A DNA stretch of 64,000 bases from Silurus meridionalis (lineage: Eukaryota; Chordata; Actinopteri; Siluriformes; Siluridae). Positions 61,095 to 64,000 of the stretch are shown here, piece by piece. Both the position numbers and the translations under genes were made by a program. The DNA is taken from positions 13,966,164 through 14,030,163 of the forward strand of contig NC_060906.1 in NCBI RefSeq assembly GCF_014805685.1. The letters are read 5' to 3'. Each line of letters starts with the position of its first letter. Within the stretch, counting starts at the first letter, position 1. Below the pieces are notes generated by a model. It was not told the origin of the DNA. It searched no databases and was given only the letters and a program-made list of their open reading frames with translations.

Positions 61095-61259
61095 TATTAT
61101 TTAATAATGATTTATAATATATTATTTAATTATAATTAATGATCAGGCTGGAATTTTCCCTTTTCTCATAACCTTGTGCTCCAGTACATCTGATCAAATG
61201 CACATTATCAACTAATATCATGAACAGCACCTACACTAATTTCTCTCCACTGCTTCTCT

Positions 61260-61865
61260 TTCTCTACCCATCCTGAGGGATCCTGAGGTTGCTCTAGCTC
61301 CAGTTGTGTCCCACTTTATGAAGATTGTGGACCTTTAAAGAAGTAGATGCCGACCTTGCAAACATCCCAAACCATCTAGAGATGGACCGGTGCCATTTGG
61401 ATTCCACCTCATGTAGAGTTTGGACACTGGACCTCCTTGAGTGTTTAAAGGCTCTGGCATGGAGAAGCTGATGTTGGATCTATGATGATCTCAAATGTTG
61501 AGCTATTTTATTAGTTGCTCAGTAGCTCCTGGTTCTATAACCACAAATGACTGTAAAAGACTGTAGAAAGGACATTACTCATAATCTTACATTCTGGTGC
61601 TCATGTTAGTTCTCACTTGCTAGTGTTTTATAATCACACTGTTGATGTCACCCAAATAAGGATGGGTTTCAAATCAGGATCCCTTTTGAGTCCGGTTCCT
61701 CTCAAGGTTTCTTCCTTATAATATCTAAGGGAATTTTTCCTTGCCACAGTCACCATGACTTCTCATCAGGGATAAACACACATTGTTTACATTAACTCTT
61801 AAATTCTGTAAAGTTGCTTTGAGACAATGTCTGTTGTGAAAAGGGCTATAGAAATTAACTTAACT
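61260..61865 (+). repeat. dispersed repeat, unclassified, about 600 bp
   Basis: The 3' half contains GGTTCCTCTCAAGGTTTCTT, TTTTTCCTTGCCACAGTCAC and GTAAAGTTGCTTTGAGACAA, which I recall as a very abundant fish repeat tail. A second copy of only the tail lies at 37918-37990. No open frame and no inverted ends were seen, so its class (LINE end or other) is left open. Confidence 0.6.
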
Positions 61866-63424
61866 TGACTTTTGTTATAATGGTCATGCTGTTTCTAGCT
61901 TGATTACACTTAAACCAAATTACAGGTAACAGTTGAGTGGCGTTTTATCGACTGCTTACGTTCACTACAAGCACACTGGGGTGGTTTGTTGCTTGTATCA
62001 CCCTTCATGTCTGTGTTCACCACATAAAATTGTACTCTCTAGATTTGAAATATGAAAACTTATTAGATGAAGATGAAATGAAAAATAGGGCACTAATTTC
62101 ACCGGAATCACCATTAACAGGAATGTACACATTAATGCAAGTTACAAGCTGGCAGTGAGGGATGACGATATAATGTGAGTGTGACTTCTTTGGGATGTAT
62201 TTTCCCTGGTGGGGCAAAAAAAACAACAACATTTGGCCATATGGTGTCAGTAATATCACTATTTCGACATTTATTATTTATTGAAATAATATTGTAAACA
62301 ACCGCAATCAAGTGGTTATACGCAATATGGGCATAGCTAAAAGCCTGTTGTAGGTAAACACTGCACCTATATTGAAGATCACTGCATGACTGTGACAGCT
62401 ACATCACTTAAATATAACCAGATAAAAAAGATCAAAAACCAAATAAAGCCCAAAAAAAACAACTAAAGGCGAAAGCTTTCCATATCTTGTTTGAATACGT
62501 GTTTGTACTTCGTACTCACACTTCCTTTAAAAATGTAGGGACTTTTCTGATTGTAGTGTAGTGGTGATTTAATTTCCTAAGCCACTCTGAATTGAATATG
62601 AAACACTAATGATGGCAACAATGAATAGGCTTTACAAGTTTTACTCTGAATTCAGCTTTACATGAAGCACAGAGAAAGAGAAATTTAGATAAATGTATAT
62701 ACAGTATGCTGCTGTGATGGTTGGTGTGGTAGGGCAAAATGGCTGTGGTATCCTCACTGCTTGGCATGTATTTAATTAAAAACACATTTAAAGATGTCTG
62801 CTATTTATAAACACATACCACTTCATGGTTTTCTGGATGGACTGTGTTAGGTAAGGAGACAAAAACAAACGCAGCAACAAGGACAGATTATAATTATATA
62901 GGTGGGTATAATGGGGGGGTATAATGACACTGTAGTTTGCATCACCAAAGATTTTGTTTATTAGTTGAATTTTTATTTAGATGCATACTAAATAATGCTC
63001 AGTGTGTTGGTGATTTTTTTTTATGGAAACTGGAATGTGATTCTTTTATGTACTAATCCTTTCATTCTGGGGTTAACATAATGGGAAATACTTTCCAGGA
63101 ATAATATTTCAGCTCAGGAAAACCTGTAGTATGTACAAGATTAATCCCACAGACCATCCAATTTACCAATAATACTAAAAAAAAAGCACGAAAAAAAAAT
63201 CATAATGCAAAAGTACGATGGGACATTATTTAAATCACCTTCACAGCATTGTTGAATTAATTTAATCTGATTAGTCAGAAAGTGTATTAATTGTTGATGT
63301 TATTTGCTTTTACAACCCAAGTTTTAACAAGAACTACAGACATGCCACAATATTTAAAAGTAACAACATTAACCACGTAGTTAAACTAGTTTAAGAGAAA
63401 TAAATCACACCATAATTATGAATA

Positions 63425-63535
63425 ACCAAATCGTACCCTGGAACAGGTTCAAGACTCTCTGTTACCCATATAGGATAAGCTTTCTGGAGGTGTGAGGCAA
63501 ATACACTAGCCACTAAGCCACTGTGGCCCCGACCT
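63425..63535. repeat. possible dispersed-repeat fragment
   Basis: CTGGAACAGGTTCAAGACTC, ATAGGATAAGCTTTCTGG and CTAGCCACTAAGCCACTGTG resemble a common fish repeat with a GGATAAGC block. The assignment is weak. Confidence 0.35.
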
Positions 63536-63821
63536 CCCAGTTCCTATTTTTTTTATAATGTTCTTCTTTTGAACTTTCATTTTCACTGACTACAAATTCT
63601 TAAAGCAGTTACAATGAAGCCCTGTTTTTTAATTTCCTGCTGAGGTCACCCTTCTTATTAAGGACAACTCATCTAAGGTCACTGATAAATAAGTGGCTTA
63701 CTGGGAAACATAAGTGCTTCAGTCATAACTCACCACATCCTGTCAGTCCTCTACCACTAAATCTCTTCCTCCTCTAGGACACAATTTTGCTCCTGTTGCT
63801 CACTGTTTTTGTTTTTTAAAA

Positions 63822-63825
<4 letters not shown>

Positions 63826-63874
<49 letters not shown>
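63826..63874. repeat. (CA)n microsatellite
   Basis: A pure CA tract of about 49 bp following a short A run. Confidence 0.96.
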
Positions 63875-63880
<6 letters not shown>

Positions 63881-64000
63881 TCATCTCTTGACCAACCCAC
63901 TCAAACTAGCCTTCTGACTACATCCCAAATTCATGAAAAGCAAATATGGTAAAAGAGTGAAGAAAAAAATTGCGCAAACACATACACACCCATTCTTACA

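Overview
The window is vertebrate genomic DNA, almost certainly from a teleost fish. The evidence is small, canonically spliced exons in large introns, many long (CA)n and (TA)n microsatellites, Tc1/mariner, pogo-like and hAT DNA elements, and tRNA-like SINEs of a kind common in ray-finned fishes. The repeat style would fit an otophysan such as a catfish, but that is an impression. No prokaryotic genes, CRISPR arrays, rRNA or functional tRNA genes were seen.

The only functional gene I can support is gmds (GDP-mannose 4,6-dehydratase), on the minus strand. Seven consecutive coding exons, including the last, lie at 49665-49473, 48992-48888, 44478-44351, 16541-16423, 15698-15602, 4105-4037 and 3947-3885. 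All splice phases agree and they give 257 codons plus a stop, matching human residues 116-372. The N-terminal exons with the Rossmann GxxGxxG loop lie beyond base 64000. If the usual 11-exon vertebrate layout holds, these are exons 5-11, and that numbering is used below.

Layout by coordinate: 1-3884 is 3' UTR and downstream flank. 4106-15601 is intron 9. 15699-16422 is intron 8. 16542-44350 is intron 7 (27.8 kb), which holds most of the transposons. 44479-48887 is intron 6. 48993-49472 is intron 5. 49666-64000 is part of intron 4.

The mobile-element record includes a 1.6-kb Tc1-type element with 202-bp terminal inverted repeats (TIRs) and a frameshifted DD34E transposase (38314-39912), and a 550-bp internally deleted Tc1 element (45426-45975). 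It also includes an 819-bp hAT element with a perfect 8-bp target duplication (30070-30888), a pogo/Tigger-like element with a transposase scrap (31972-32637), a small Tigger-type MITE next to the large Tc1, several old Tc1 remnants of one family, and several SINEs.

No new multi-gene system was found. The most interesting signals concern splicing. Simple repeats adjoin or form many gmds splice sites, a weak donor splits the catalytic YxxxK motif, and UG-rich tracts precede two acceptors. Other points are a perfect 24-bp stem hairpin at 61035-61094 and unique stretches with paired POU octamers that could be regulatory elements of the FOXC1-GMDS neighbourhood.
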